This document shows positions 52,905 through 62,458 of a stretch of 64,000 nucleotides of DNA, one piece after another (position 1 is the first letter of the stretch; each line of letters opens with the position of its first letter). This stretch comes from Dendrolimus kikuchii. Its lineage: Eukaryota > Arthropoda > Insecta > Lepidoptera > Lasiocampidae. Location: the NCBI GenBank assembly GCA_019925095.2, contig CM034413.1, positions 1,183,001 to 1,247,000 on the forward strand. Direction: 5' to 3'. A program made the position numbers and the translations under genes. The notes below the pieces were generated by a model. The model searched no databases, had not been told where the DNA came from, and saw nothing but the letters and a program-made list of their open reading frames with translations.

Positions 52905-53100
52905 AATAAAATGACTATACTGTTTCCAAGCGTTTATTTTACTTTTGACGTTTGCACGTCTATCGAGTTACATATTACTTGACAGCAAAGCTCACGTGAA
53001 ACAAATGACATATTTGTCGTACTTTATTGTTGTAGATGACGTAATAGTGATGTTCTGTGAATCATGTAAATAAATTGAAAGTAGTCGATTTGAACATAAT
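52905..53100 (-). repeat. RepJ copy without MITE-I
   Basis: Inverse of 21873-22112 (tttccaagcgtttattttac to gttctgtgaatcat). No MITE-I body is beside it. Confidence 0.6.
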
Positions 53101-53110
53101 CAACAAAGGA

Positions 53111-53351
53111 AGAAGTGTGTACAACCTGTTTATTAAGGAAGTCGATTATTACTATAGCGCAAATAACGGGAATTAGAAAGACGTATACTATATATGTACA
53201 TCTATCTATAATGTATAATAACTATACAATAAGCAATTCAGCTCACTTAGTTTACCCCGTTTTTGTTCTTCACCTTCACCTAGTTGTTTAAATTTACAAT
53301 ACATGTATTTAACCTGTGAAAAATGTGGTTGTATGTAATTTATAGTATTAG
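53111..53351. other. AT-rich spacer, no feature recognised
   Basis: No repeat family or protein-like frame seen. Confidence 0.35.
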
Positions 53352-53520
53352 ATAGATAGATAACACTTTAATGTACACCACTACAGAAAACTTACGAACT
53401 ATTATTATTCTGGTTGTATACGAAGGGCAGTCTTATCGCTGAAAAGCGATCTCTTCCTGACAACCCGTGGCAAGAGTATTGCTGATTAGGAGTGGCGATG
53501 GTGGTATAAATAATTATCTT
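53352..53520 (-). mobile_element. CR1-N-like repeat
   Basis: gatagataacactttaatgt, then gaagggcagtcttatcgctg, aaaagcgatctcttcctgac, and gattaggagtggcgatggtg; colinear with 57645-57820. tcgctgaaaagcga forms a small hairpin. Confidence 0.65.
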
Positions 53521-53659
53521 TTCCTGTAAATAATTTTTATAGACATATAATGTACTAATGTTTTTTTCCCAAATAAACTAAAAACAAAATCTGTAGAAAG
53601 GTCGAGTTTGTGCAAAAAAATATTTCGGGGCTAATTCGAAAATCTTTTAGAATTTTACT

Positions 53660-53853
53660 TTTGTCTGTTAGAGTATCACATGAAAACTACTAAACAGATG
53701 AAACTAGGATACTATCTATCCCTATAAATGACATAATTTCCGTAGGATAGACGAATATAGTTAAATATATGGCGCTGCGATTGCGTTTTTTTCACTAACA
53801 GCAAACACTTTGTACAACAACAACGCGAGCGAAGTTTCGCGTGCACTACTAGT
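53660..53853 (+). mobile_element. Helitron-like fragment
   Basis: The interior phrases ctactaaacagatgaaacta and tatggcgctgcgattgcg and the end gtttcgcgtgcactactag|t suggest a Helitron 3' end. The start is unresolved. Confidence 0.5.
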
Positions 53854-54164
53854 CAACAAATTGTCATTTCACTGTTAATAGAGAATGAGAAAAGTGCCAC
53901 CTGTTTTAGCGCAATGTACAGAAATAGCACAGAGATAGAGGGCAAAGCTTAGTGACAAACATTTTAACACAGCATTACGTTTCAACGTCAGTGTACATTT
54001 TCATTTTCTAAGTAACTGTAGACTTCTGCAAATTATGATGCTAATTAAAGATAACACATTTACTAGTGCTGGCGGGGAAATATCGCTCGCGTTACCATGA
54101 CAACGTGTTGGTTGGTGAATTGTAAAACATAAAAAACAACAAGCAAAATATAGTAATTTTATTT
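53854..54164. other. spacer, no feature recognised
   Basis: Nothing repeated or protein-like. Confidence 0.35.
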
Positions 54165-54640
54165 AGAACAAATACTTATTGCAACAACCAAAATTATTTT
54201 AAAAATGAAACTAAACTATAAAATAGAAATCTAATATTAAATACTAAAACTAAGTAAAAAAGGAGAGCAAAATTATAGATAAAATATTGGTCCCAAACCA
54301 CTGTCACTTACCGGGAACGTTCCCAAAAGGCTGGCGGCGTTACCACGCTGATAGCAATGCTTACCCTTTGAGCAAAATAGACGCCAGCCGTGTGATCGCG
54401 TGAGAGGTCTACTAAGCGCTCGGCAACATCTCGATAAAGTTTTTGAGCGTTAGGACCCCACCGACCCAGAGTTTCCACCCCAAACGCCGCAAATGTGTAA
54501 CTATTGCCGATAGCGGCGTACTTGCGGCGCTTGAGGGCCTCCTGTTCGGCTACAGCAGAACCGGCGGTAGCGGACGTACTTGAAAGATGGGACGCCGCCA
54601 AAGTGTCAACGCAAGTAGCATCCCACGAACGGAGAGAATA
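54165..54640 (-). pseudogene. retroelement C-terminal domain, fused to RepA
   Basis: Minus strand: RSWDATCVDTLAASHL, AEQEALKRRKYAAIG, FAAFGVETLGRWG and YFAQRVSIAI, then a frameshift, after which RGNAASLLGTFPV continues and ends GPIFYL, stop, about 54275. W-D-x-T-x-x-D-T-L-A followed by K-x-x-K-Y is a recurrent C-terminal block in arthropod retroelement proteins; the D...K spacing is again nuclease-like. An AT-rich 3' region follows to about 54165. The upstream end is replaced by RepA at 54640. Confidence 0.6.
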
Positions 54641-54897
54641 CAATTTCGAGTAAAAAACCCACAGCCAGGTGGTAGGGTATTTGCTCGACTGGATGACGAC
54701 CACCCCTGGTCTAGAGTATGCCGCCATAACAACCTTGTGTTGTGTTTCGGCATTAGTGACCAGGTTCCAGTATCCTTTAAGAGAGCAGCAACGCATTTGT
54801 AGCACCTTTGGTGTTGCAAATGTCCATAGGCGATGGTAACCGCTTTCCATCAAGTGGCCGTCTGCCTGTCTGCTGAACTCCTGCAATAAAAAAAAAA
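54641..54897 (+). mobile_element. RepA copy at a retroelement junction
   Basis: It starts gagaatacaatttcgag with a deletion of the cctgcggccgg part, and ends with a 10-A tail. Its 5' neighbour is the coding remnant in inverted orientation. The joint minus-strand frame of 192 codons is an accident of this junction. Confidence 0.88.
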
Positions 54898-55049
54898 CTA
54901 ACTAACACTAACTAAAAACTAAACACGTATCTCACTATGTTTATATATCTATGTATATATGTTTATTATTATAATTTCGATGTAAGTGTGTCTAATAACC
55001 CGATTTGATATATTATTTGTGTTGTATTGTCCTCCGTGACTCCACCTAC

Positions 55050-55135
55050 TGGTTCCAGGCGGAAGAACAGCCCTGGCCTTAGCGGCTAGCATTACGCTGA
55101 GTCTGGCTCCAATTTTAGGACTTATATTGATGCAG
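55050..55135 (+). repeat. RepS fragment
   Basis: ggttccaggcggaagaacag, then ctagcattacgctgagtctg corresponds to the first part of 17425-17625. Confidence 0.45.
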
Positions 55136-55159
55136 TTATCTTTCATTTTACTCAGTATT

Positions 55160-55424
55160 GTTATATATATACATAACTTCACGCCAGTTCCCTTGCGGGG
55201 TAGGCACGAACAACAGAGCGCCATTTAGGCCCATTCTTACACACCTCACTTGCTTTTTTGACATTCATAACTCTTGTCATGCACGCTCGTCTGTTCTTAA
55301 GGCTCCTGACATCACCTTCTGCTAGTACACGATCAATTTGATCATGGAAGGTGTGTCGTGGCCTTCCACGACTTCTGCATCCATCCACTTTTGCATTGTA
55401 TATCTGTTTAGTCATTCTTTCAAT
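55160..55424 (-). mobile_element. RTE-1 3' fragment
   Basis: Tail impure (tatatacata). Open on the minus strand from ERMTKQIYNAK to the stop. Variants KKASE and NGPKW. Confidence 0.93.
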
Positions 55425-55471
55425 ACTGACATGAAAAAAGAACACCTAATATTAAGTTAGTTGTATATGTT

Positions 55472-55766
55472 ATCCGTGCAGGAACGGAGAAAGGATACAA
55501 TTTCCTGCGGCCTGGCGCCCTGTCATAAGAGGCGACTTAACAACCCACAGCCAGGTGGTAGGGCATTTGCTCCCTGGTCTAGAGTATGCCGCCATAACAA
55601 CCTTGAGTTGTGTTCCGGCATTAGTGACCAGGTTCCGGTCTCCTTTAAGAGAGCAGCAGCGCATTTGTGGCACCTTTGCTGTTGCAAATGTCCATAGGCG
55701 ATGGTAACCGCTTTCCGTTAAGTGGGTCGTCTGCCTGTCTGCTGAACTCCTGCAATAAAAAAAAAA
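55472..55766 (+). mobile_element. RepA copy, full length with small deletion
   Basis: atccgtgcaggaacggag to a 10-A tail. The gactggatggctaccacc segment is lost (atttgctccctggtc). Confidence 0.92.
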
Positions 55767-55924
55767 TCGGGGTGAAGAGGGGTCTGAAGGGCCCTTAAAA
55801 AAGGTTTTCCACTGTGAAAATATTTTTTATCTGTGCCGAGAATATGGACAGATATACTCCAATATTGTAACTGAAATTGAAAACGGTAAACCTATCATAG
55901 CCGGTCGGTTCCACGTGAGATGTC

Positions 55925-56160
55925 CGTATCCCATATAGAAATTGATTTTACTTGCTACGATATACCCGTGACTTCGTCCACGTTTGACTTGAAATTCCCG
56001 CAGGATTTCCGGGAAACAAAGTGCTACCTACAGCTTTTAAAAAATATCGTTTAAGTGAAAACTGTGCCGGAATAAGCTATTTTTTATGGACCCGAACAAT
56101 TACAAACTGCCCCCGGGAAAATTCCCGAGGGATACCCGGGATAAAAAATATCACACGTTT
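55925..56160 (-). mobile_element. Helitron-like fragment
   Basis: Contains ccgtgacttcgtccacgt (the 3' subterminal phrase of the first Helitron family) and aattcccgcaggatttccgg twice in variant form. Neither end is resolved. RTE-1 follows at 56166. Confidence 0.5.
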
Positions 56161-56165
56161 AATCG

Positions 56166-56229
56166 GCGCTCTGTTGTTCGTGTCTACCCCGCAAGGGAAC
56201 TGGCGTGAAGTTATGTATGTATGTGTGTA
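56166..56229 (+). mobile_element. RTE-1 3' fragment, shortest copy
   Basis: Only ~15 codons (gcgctctgttgttcgtgtct on), stop and tail (tatgtatgtgtg). Confidence 0.88.
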
Positions 56230-56442
56230 TTACACAACCTGGTTTGTAAGATACGGGTATTTGGAAACTTGATAAACCATGAGGCATACTACTTCGAATT
56301 GCAATATTCAAGTTTAAATGTATACATTACATTAAATAAACAAGTGGTTTTTACACTTCGTTTAATGGCCTTTTCAATATTATAAGCTAAAATATTTCTA
56401 AGTTAAGTTCTACATTTTTTTACGTAATAAAAGAAAGGTTTT
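56230..56442. other. AT-rich spacer, no feature recognised
   Basis: No repeat family or protein-like frame seen. Confidence 0.35.
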
Positions 56443-56444
56443 AA

Positions 56445-56722
56445 ATACAAGCTTTTAAGATCCTGGATATCATGTAGCAGCAGAGTTCTAGCCAAGACAA
56501 GTAAAACGAGCCCAAACACGACGGGTCTATCCTGTTTAGTACAGGAGTTCCTATGACCACCATCCGACTCCATCATCAGATCAGCTCCATGGTACCATAT
56601 TATTACATTGTCACGCGATATACATATGTGTGCAAAATTTCAGCTCAATCGGAAACCGGGAAGTTGGTCAAATTTAACTTGCAAGATTCCACCCGAAATT
56701 GCAAGTTAAATAAAAGCTTGTA
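56445..56722. mobile_element. MITE-I copy, clean termini
   Basis: T-ACAAGCTTTTA at the left and TAAAAGCTTGT-A at the right, with TA duplicated outside. It is inverted relative to 21583 and 45903, and RepJ is absent here. This supports MITE-I being an independent TA-targeting (Tc1/mariner-like) element. Confidence 0.82.
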
Positions 56723-56801
56723 AAAAGAAGCCTCATATTGTGTATGTACTTATGCTAACATAATGGATCTAGAAGTCGTTTAGGAGTATATAGTATATAA
56801 A

Positions 56802-56926
56802 TGACAAGAGTTATGAATGTCAAAGAAGCAAGTGAGGTGTGTAAGAATAAGCCTGAATGGCGCTCTGTTGCTCGTGCCTACCCCGCAAGGGAATTGGCGT
56901 GAAGTTATGTATGTATGTATGTATGT
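56802..56926 (+). mobile_element. RTE-1 3' fragment, short
   Basis: The last ~36 codons, stop, five TATG units. agtatataaatg(a/t) occurs on both sides (56788 and 56927), a probable target duplication. Confidence 0.92.
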
Positions 56927-57067
56927 AGTATATAAATGTGGAAGAACGACTGCAGTCCTCTTCTTTCGTCTAACCAGTTAGCGTGACTTACAATTTTGCA
57001 AATAATAAGGTTTTTTCTGCGTTGATAGAGGTTTTGTAGTAGATAGCGCTGTCGCAAACTGGCTTGA

Positions 57068-57273
57068 ATGCATGCAGTACGTAAGGCAGTTTTCTGACCT
57101 ACCGTGCATATTGTTACAATTGCTGCGTGCTGTCGATGAAGGAAAACATCGTGATGAAACCTGCATATCGAAATAACCGATGTGACAAACTCACCGATCT
57201 GCCTAGGACAAGCGTGGCGGGTATACTATCCGTTCCCCTTTTTTAATATGGCGAGACCGGAGCCCAACAGTGA
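57068..57273 (+). mobile_element. tSINE-1 fragment, head lost
   Basis: gaatgcatgcagtacgtaag to agacaagcgtggcgggtatac and gagcccaacagtg. The tRNA-like part is missing. Confidence 0.78.
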
Positions 57274-57310
57274 AACAAAAAAATCAAGTTGATCAAGCCA
57301 TATTTGTACA

Positions 57311-57565
57311 TACATACATAACTTCACGCCAGTTCCCTTGCGGGGTAGGCACGAACAACAGAGTGCCATTCAGGCTTATTCTTACACATCTCACTTGCTT
57401 CTTTGACATTCATAACTCTTGTCATGCACGCTCGTTTGTTCTTAAGGCTCCTGACATCACCTTCTGCTAGTACACGATCAATTTGACCATGGAAGGTGTG
57501 TCGTGGCCTTCCACGACCTCTGCATCCATCCACTTTTGCATTGTATATCTGTTTAGTCATTCTTT
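57311..57565 (-). mobile_element. RTE-1 3' fragment, 12-bp TSD
   Basis: catatttgtaca at 57299-57310 and 57566-57577. Open on the minus strand from ERMTKQIYN to the stop. Variants CRGRGRP and SEMCKN. Confidence 0.95.
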
Positions 57566-57644
57566 CATATTTGTACAATACATTATTATTATTTATAGTC
57601 AATATATGAATGTGAACTACTGTAGGTTTTCCTAAATAATACTA

Positions 57645-57820
57645 AATAGATAGATAACACTATAATGTATACTATTGCAGAAAGCTTACGAACAAGTATT
57701 GTTCTAATTGTGTACAAAGGGCGGTCTTATCGCTAAAAAGCGATCTCTTGCAGACAACCCGTGGCAGGAATAATGCTGATTAGGAGTGGCGATGGTGGTA
57801 TACATAATTATTGTACGATT
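57645..57820 (-). mobile_element. CR1-N-like repeat
   Basis: gatagataacactataatgt, aagggcggtcttatcgctaa, gattaggagtggcgatggtg; sister of 53352-53520. Confidence 0.65.
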
Positions 57821-57998
57821 ATTTAAATTTTAATAATGAATATATAACTATACTATATATACACATAAGTTATGTACATATATAAGATATTGTAATAAAA
57901 TGCAACTATTTAAACATAATAAACATATATCTATACGCAATATAATACTGATTATATAAAATTACATATCATTAAAAATCTATTATTAAAGAAAGTAT

Positions 57999-58424
57999 TG
58001 TTACGAGCTACAGGACTCGAATTAAAATGCCGTTGGAATTACTATAGAATTTATTAGAACTATACAAACACGTATAACACAGGTACAGATATAACTGGAC
58101 ACATCCAGTACAAACTGCACGACTCAATAACACGCGCAAAGTCCGTCACTATATAGCGTGTCGAATGTACACACGTCTTGCTAGTATCGTAATCCTCGCT
58201 TGACTGCCTCACCCCTCAGTTCGGGCATTCCTTTTATCCTGTAAAAATACAATATGTCTCGACGCAAAACAATAGTTTCCAAGAATTAGTTCGACACACC
58301 TGTCTAATGACTGCCATAAAAGATTACAATACACAAAGTAAACAAAAGAAGTCCAAATGCGGGAAAGTAGTAAACTGTTCTTTATGGCAGGCAGGTGTGC
58401 ATTTGCTTTTGTCGGCATGTAACA
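57999..58424 (-). mobile_element. solo LTR, Ty3-like
   Basis: TGTTACGAGCT...ATGTAACA, 426 bp, with the 4-bp duplication gtat (57995-57998 and 58425-58428). Closest to 35118-35560. Confidence 0.9.
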
Positions 58425-58428
58425 GTAT

Positions 58429-58809
58429 ATTTAAATTTCGAATAAATTAATTTAGTACACATACACAGTCAAAACCAATTGAATTATTTCGATATGAATA
58501 ATCAATCTTCATACTGTAAACTCCCCTGCGTTCTTGAATTGATAGCGTTACTTGACATTTGCATACAAATGTGAAATTAAAAGTCAGCTTTAAAAGGGTA
58601 AATTCGATCTGGGGACTTGGCGACTTGTAGCAATTGAAAATTTCGTCTAAGTATACAGAGCATACTGCATTTCTTAAGGTAGAAACTCTCTATGTACGCT
58701 TGAACTTTGACGTTTCTTTTCTTGAATTTTAATAAATATACTTCCGAAGTAACCTCGGAATTGATAATCTCATGGCCGAGCCTAACATAATAGGAGACAT
58801 AAAAGCTCA
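58429..58809. other. spacer, no feature recognised
   Basis: A minus frame at 58577-58810 has no resemblance to known proteins. Confidence 0.35.
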
Positions 58810-59055
58810 CTCGGTCACGTAGAACGGATGGGAGAGGATCGCAGCGTGAAGAAAGTATATTTGGGACGGCCGGTAGGGCGGCGTCCGGTCGGCCGTGCTA
58901 AATATCGCTGGAAGGACAAAGTAGAGGCTGACCTGTCGGAGCTAGGAGCCAGTAATTGGCAAGAAACCGCATAGGACCGAGAAAAGTAGCATGCTCTCGT
59001 TTTGGAGGCCAAGACCCACTTTGGGTCGATGAGCCAACAAAGTAAGTAAGTAAGG
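58810..59055 (+). pseudogene. RTE-type LINE C-terminus (RTE-2)
   Basis: LGHVERMGEDRSVKKVYLG, then GRRPVGRAKYRWKDKVEADL, NWQETA, stop, DREK, stop, HALVLEAKTHFGS, and a final stop in the (TAAG)n tail (aagtaagtaagtaagg). Motif order as in RTE-type proteins. Two nonsense changes (at the expected Q and W) show it is dead. 5'-truncated at LGH. Confidence 0.75.
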
Positions 59056-59092
59056 AGTATATGGATTTTTTTATTATACTTATATTTAACTA

Positions 59093-59290
59093 CTAGCGGC
59101 CCGGCGCGGTTTCACCCGCGCTCTGTCCCGCTCCCGTGGTATATAGCGTCATGTTATATAGCCTATGACACTCCCTGTTAACGTAGCTTTCGGACAGTAA
59201 AAGAATTTTTAAAATCGGTTTAGTAGATCCAGAGATTACCCCCTACAACGTCACACAGTCACAAACTTTACCTCTTTCTAATATTAGTAT
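59093..59290 (-). mobile_element. Helitron-like element
   Basis: Minus strand from about ATACTAATATTAGAAAGAGG to CCGGGCCGCTAG. Sister of 509-709. The subterminal GGCGCGGTTTCACCCGCGC-like block can pair GCGCG/CGCGC. Confidence 0.78.
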
Positions 59291-59469
59291 ATATTATAGC
59301 TCGTTGAGTTATATCCACATATGGAGTATTATACCATATGACCATGGTCATCCAAAAGTATAATATATAATGATTCCTAAATTATGAATATATATCTCAG
59401 TATACATATGTATAATTATTTGTATTTGTTTATTACACTTTCACTATTGTATAATTTCCACGTTCTAGC
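59291..59469. other. AT-rich spacer, no feature recognised
   Basis: No repeat family or protein-like frame seen. Confidence 0.35.
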
Positions 59470-59622
59470 GGCGAAGGAAAACATCGTGATAGAATTTCCA
59501 TATCGCGATAACCGATGTGTCAAACCCGCCAATCCGCCTTAGACCATCAAGGTGGGTGTACTGTCCGTTCCTATATAAAAAAAGGAAGCCTGAGCCCAGC
59601 AGGGGAATTTTTATGGGCTGTT
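59470..59622 (+). mobile_element. tSINE-1 3' part, target of RTE-1
   Basis: gcgaaggaaaacatcgtgat to tatgggctgtta. The head is missing. RTE-1 is inserted at its 3' end. Confidence 0.78.
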
Positions 59623-59629
59623 ATTACGC

Positions 59630-59745
59630 GAGTTATGAATGTCAAAGAAGCAAGTGAGGTGTGTAAGAATAAGCCTGAATGGCGCTCTGTTGTTCGTGCC
59701 TACCCCGCAAGGGAACTGGCGTGAAGTTTTGTATGTATGTATGTA
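59630..59745 (+). mobile_element. RTE-1 3' fragment at the end of tSINE-1
   Basis: attacgc duplicated (59623-59629 and 59746-59752). The last ~34 codons, stop and tail. Confidence 0.92.
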
Positions 59746-59959
59746 ATTACGCACTAGAGATTTCCCCGACTAGGCTGCGTGAAAAACCCTAGGTAGAGAT
59801 CTATGTTACTTACATAAAAATTAATCTAAAACTTTACTGTTTCTTGTTCAATTCAATACGATAACAAAAAAACTAAGTCCATATAGTCTAAACAGCTGCC
59901 CAGCAAAACATAGAGATGAGTCGAAGCCAACCTGATTTTAAAGTAATACAATGAATTAT

Positions 59960-60140
59960 TTTTTTACTATGACAACGTATTTGCTAGTGGATTGAAAACA
60001 CGCGGTTGCAGCGCCATCTATTTATTTAATCTGTCTATTTTGTGGGAAATATATCATTTATCGGGCTAAAATGTATACTAAGTGTTAAATCGGGATATAA
60101 GCCAGCACTATGTCGCATTCCATTTAAATCCGTTCAGTAG
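59960..60140 (-). mobile_element. Helitron-like fragment
   Basis: tgctagtggattgaaaacac, gcagcgccatctatttat, gggatataagccagc, ccgttcagtagttt: interior phrases in the order of the Helitron family. The ends are unclear. It leads into the palindrome at 60146. Confidence 0.5.
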
Positions 60141-60145
60141 TTTAC

Positions 60146-60187
60146 ACACAGTTTTTGTAATTTAAATTTAAATTACAAAAACTGTGT
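60146..60187. repeat. perfect 42-bp palindrome
   Basis: ACACAGTTTTTGTAATTT, then AAATTT at the centre, then AAATTACAAAAACTGTGT. Every base pairs with its mirror. The left flank is a Helitron-type end sequence (cagtagtttac). Confidence 0.95.
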
Positions 60188-60368
60188 ACCCTTAGACAGC
60201 ATATTGATTTAATGTTGTTACATAAAATTCTTCACTCGTGCATAGACAGCCGATATCTTTTGAATTGCCTTAATATAAATACGAATTGCAGAAGACGGAA
60301 TTCACCACCATTTGCCTTGCGAGCCTACAAAAGTAATACATCTTATTACAACCCAATGAGCAGAATGT

Positions 60369-60672
60369 CTTGGTAGCGTAATGGCTAGCGCACGCGTCCC
60401 AGACTCAGAGGGCACGGGTTCGATCCTGGCCGGAACGCATGCACCTCTTAGTCAGTTTTCTGATCTAGTGTGCATATTGTTACAATTACCATGTGCTAAC
60501 AACGGTGAAGGAAAACATCGTGATGCAACCTGCACATCGAGATAACCGATGTGTCAAATCTGCCAAGCCGCCTTGGACAAGCGTGGCGGGTATACTGTCT
60601 GTTCCCCCTCTATAATGGGAGGCCCGAGCTCAGCAGTGGGACATTAATGGGCTGATATTATTATATTTTATT
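60369..60672 (+). mobile_element. tSINE-1 copy, full length, 13-bp TSD
   Basis: atgagcagaatgt at 60356-60368 and 60673-60685. Head: ggtagcgtaatggctagcgc (A-box region), then cgggttcgatcctgg (B box) about 45 bp later, spacing as in tRNA genes. The body ends cagtgggacattaatgggct and a T/A-rich tail. Best copy for defining the family (304 bp). Confidence 0.94.
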
Positions 60673-60830
60673 ATGAGCAGAATGTGTCGTCTATATAATG
60701 AGCTGGTCACTGGTAACACTAGAGAGTTTAAGCGATTGATTATATCAATAAATTTCTCTGGCATATATTATATATTATCTTTTGTTATCAACAAACATGT
60801 TTCATAGAATCTAAACTACTGTATGGTATA

Positions 60831-61186
60831 GTGACGCTCGCGGACCGCGTTCGTAATACCGAAGTAAGAGAGTTGGTCTGAAAGAGAGTGCCGGGGTGAA
60901 GGTAAGGAAAGGAATGCTCCGGTGGTTCGGGCATGTGGAAAGAATGCATGATGAAAGAATGACTAAACAGATATACAATGCAAAAGTGGATGGATGCAGA
61001 AGTCGTGGAAGGCCACGACACACCTTCCACGATCAAATTGATCGTGTACTAGCAGAAGGTGATGTCAGGAGCCTTAAGAACAGACGAGCTTGCATGACAA
61101 GAGTTATGAATGTCAAAGAGGCAAGTGAGGTGTCTAAGAATAAGCCTAAATGGCACTGGCGTGAAGTTATGTATGTATGTATGTAT
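60831..61186 (+). mobile_element. RTE-1 3' fragment, 10-bp TSD
   Basis: gtatggtata at 60821-60830 and 61187-61196. Coding from LADRVRNTEVR with a 4-base loss (gtaagag for gtaagaaagag). Near the end, about 41 bp are deleted, joining aaatggcac to tggcgtgaag. Confidence 0.94.
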
Positions 61187-61196
61187 GTATGGTATA

Positions 61197-61504
61197 CTAT
61201 TATTTATGTAACGCTATATCTGTATTATGAATTTCCTGTATTCACATGTTTAGGAATACGACTTAGATTTTAAAATTGTGTTAAAAATACTTAGATTTAT
61301 TTATGGTTGTATTCTGTTGTGTGAAATAAATAAATTAATGAAATGAAGTAGTCTTCAAGTGATGCTTTAACAGACAGACCAACAAAAATTCTAAAAATGG
61401 CTTTTTCGGCATCTCCTGATCCGAATTATCCCCCCAGATTATTCTCACATTTTTAAACGCATTGTACAAACTTGGACTATTTAAAGATTTATTATAGTAT
61501 CTCT
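61197..61504. other. spacer, no feature recognised
   Basis: taaataaattaatgaaatga near 61327 may be an old LINE tail. Confidence 0.35.
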
Positions 61505-61776
61505 CACTCGATGGAAAGCGGTTACCATCGCCTATGGACATTTGCAACACCAAAGGTGCTACAAATGCGCTGCTGCTCTCTTAAGGGAGGCTGGAACCTG
61601 GTCACTAATGCCGGAACACAACTCGAGGTTGTTATGGCGACATACTTTAGACCAGGGGTGGTAGCCATCCAGTCGGGCAAATGCCCTACCACCTGGCTGT
61701 GGGTTGTTTTGTCGCCTCTTAGGACAGGCCGCCCGGCTGCAGGAAATTATATTCTTTCTCCGTTCCTGCACGGATA
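61505..61776 (-). mobile_element. RepA copy lacking its tail end
   Basis: It starts at ctcgatggaaagcgg, so the poly(A) side and ~40 bp are absent. The 5' end (ccgttcctgcacggataag) is intact. Confidence 0.9.
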
Positions 61777-62091
61777 AGACGGATTGCGTAAAAGATTGTG
61801 CTTAAAAAATTTCCAACCATATAAAAAGTGAAATTTGAACGCTTGGAAAAAATATTTAGAAATTTTCTTTTTTCCCTGAAGGTTCGTGGCGTCAATTAAT
61901 ACTTTAACGCGAAAATTAACGGAACAATTTTGCGATTTAACAGTATAAGCCCCGGGGTCTTTTGGTCCCGCGCGTAACTACCCTAATTCGGCCTGCGGCA
62001 GTCGCAGTGTTGGGTGTGACTGGCTGCTTTTAATATATGCATATTGGTCTCTTCTGCTCGTGTTTATCATGTTATAGTATACTAGCTTCTC
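61777..62091. other. spacer, no feature recognised
   Basis: Nothing repeated or protein-like. Confidence 0.35.
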
Positions 62092-62277
62092 CCCGCGACT
62101 TCGTCCGCGTGGAATAGTTTAAAAAGGGTGGTCTTAGCATAATGATATATAAGCCTATAGGCTTCCTCGATAAATGGGCTATCTAACACTGAAAGAATTT
62201 TTCAAATCAGATCAGTAATTCCTGAGATTAGCGCGTTCAAGCAAACAAACTCTTCAGCTTTATATATTAGTATAAGA
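62092..62277 (-). mobile_element. Helitron-like element, complete
   Basis: Minus strand TCTTATACTAATATATAAAG to GGAGAAGCTAG, between A and T. Shorter than its relatives: the gattttgaaacatt segment is missing. Confidence 0.8.
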
Positions 62278-62282
62278 TTGTG

Positions 62283-62310
62283 GCCGTTAAAACGTAGTTT
62301 TATAATGTAA
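62283..62310 (+). mobile_element. PLE terminal scrap
   Basis: ccgttaaaacgtagttttat is the outer end of the PLE terminal repeat. No body is seen. Confidence 0.55.
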
Positions 62311-62458
62311 TTTATTCAATTAATATTTGCTTGACATTTAATATCTAATTTATTTAATTATTATTGTAAATTAGTTTCAATTGAGATTTAATTATAAAAT
62401 CTGAAAATTGCACGCCTAATGAGGCAAAATGTATTGAGACAATTACCACAAAAAAGGT

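Noticed and set aside
54308..54886. 192-codon minus-strand open frame as a gene
   Set aside because: Its first half is translated RepA and its second half a broken retroelement C-terminus with a frameshift; the Met is in RepA.
60369..60445. Stand-alone tRNA genes at SINE heads (also 17013-17090, 27890-27957, 32730-32790)
   Set aside because: A and B boxes are present, but cloverleaf arms do not close convincingly and each is fused to the same SINE body with target duplications.
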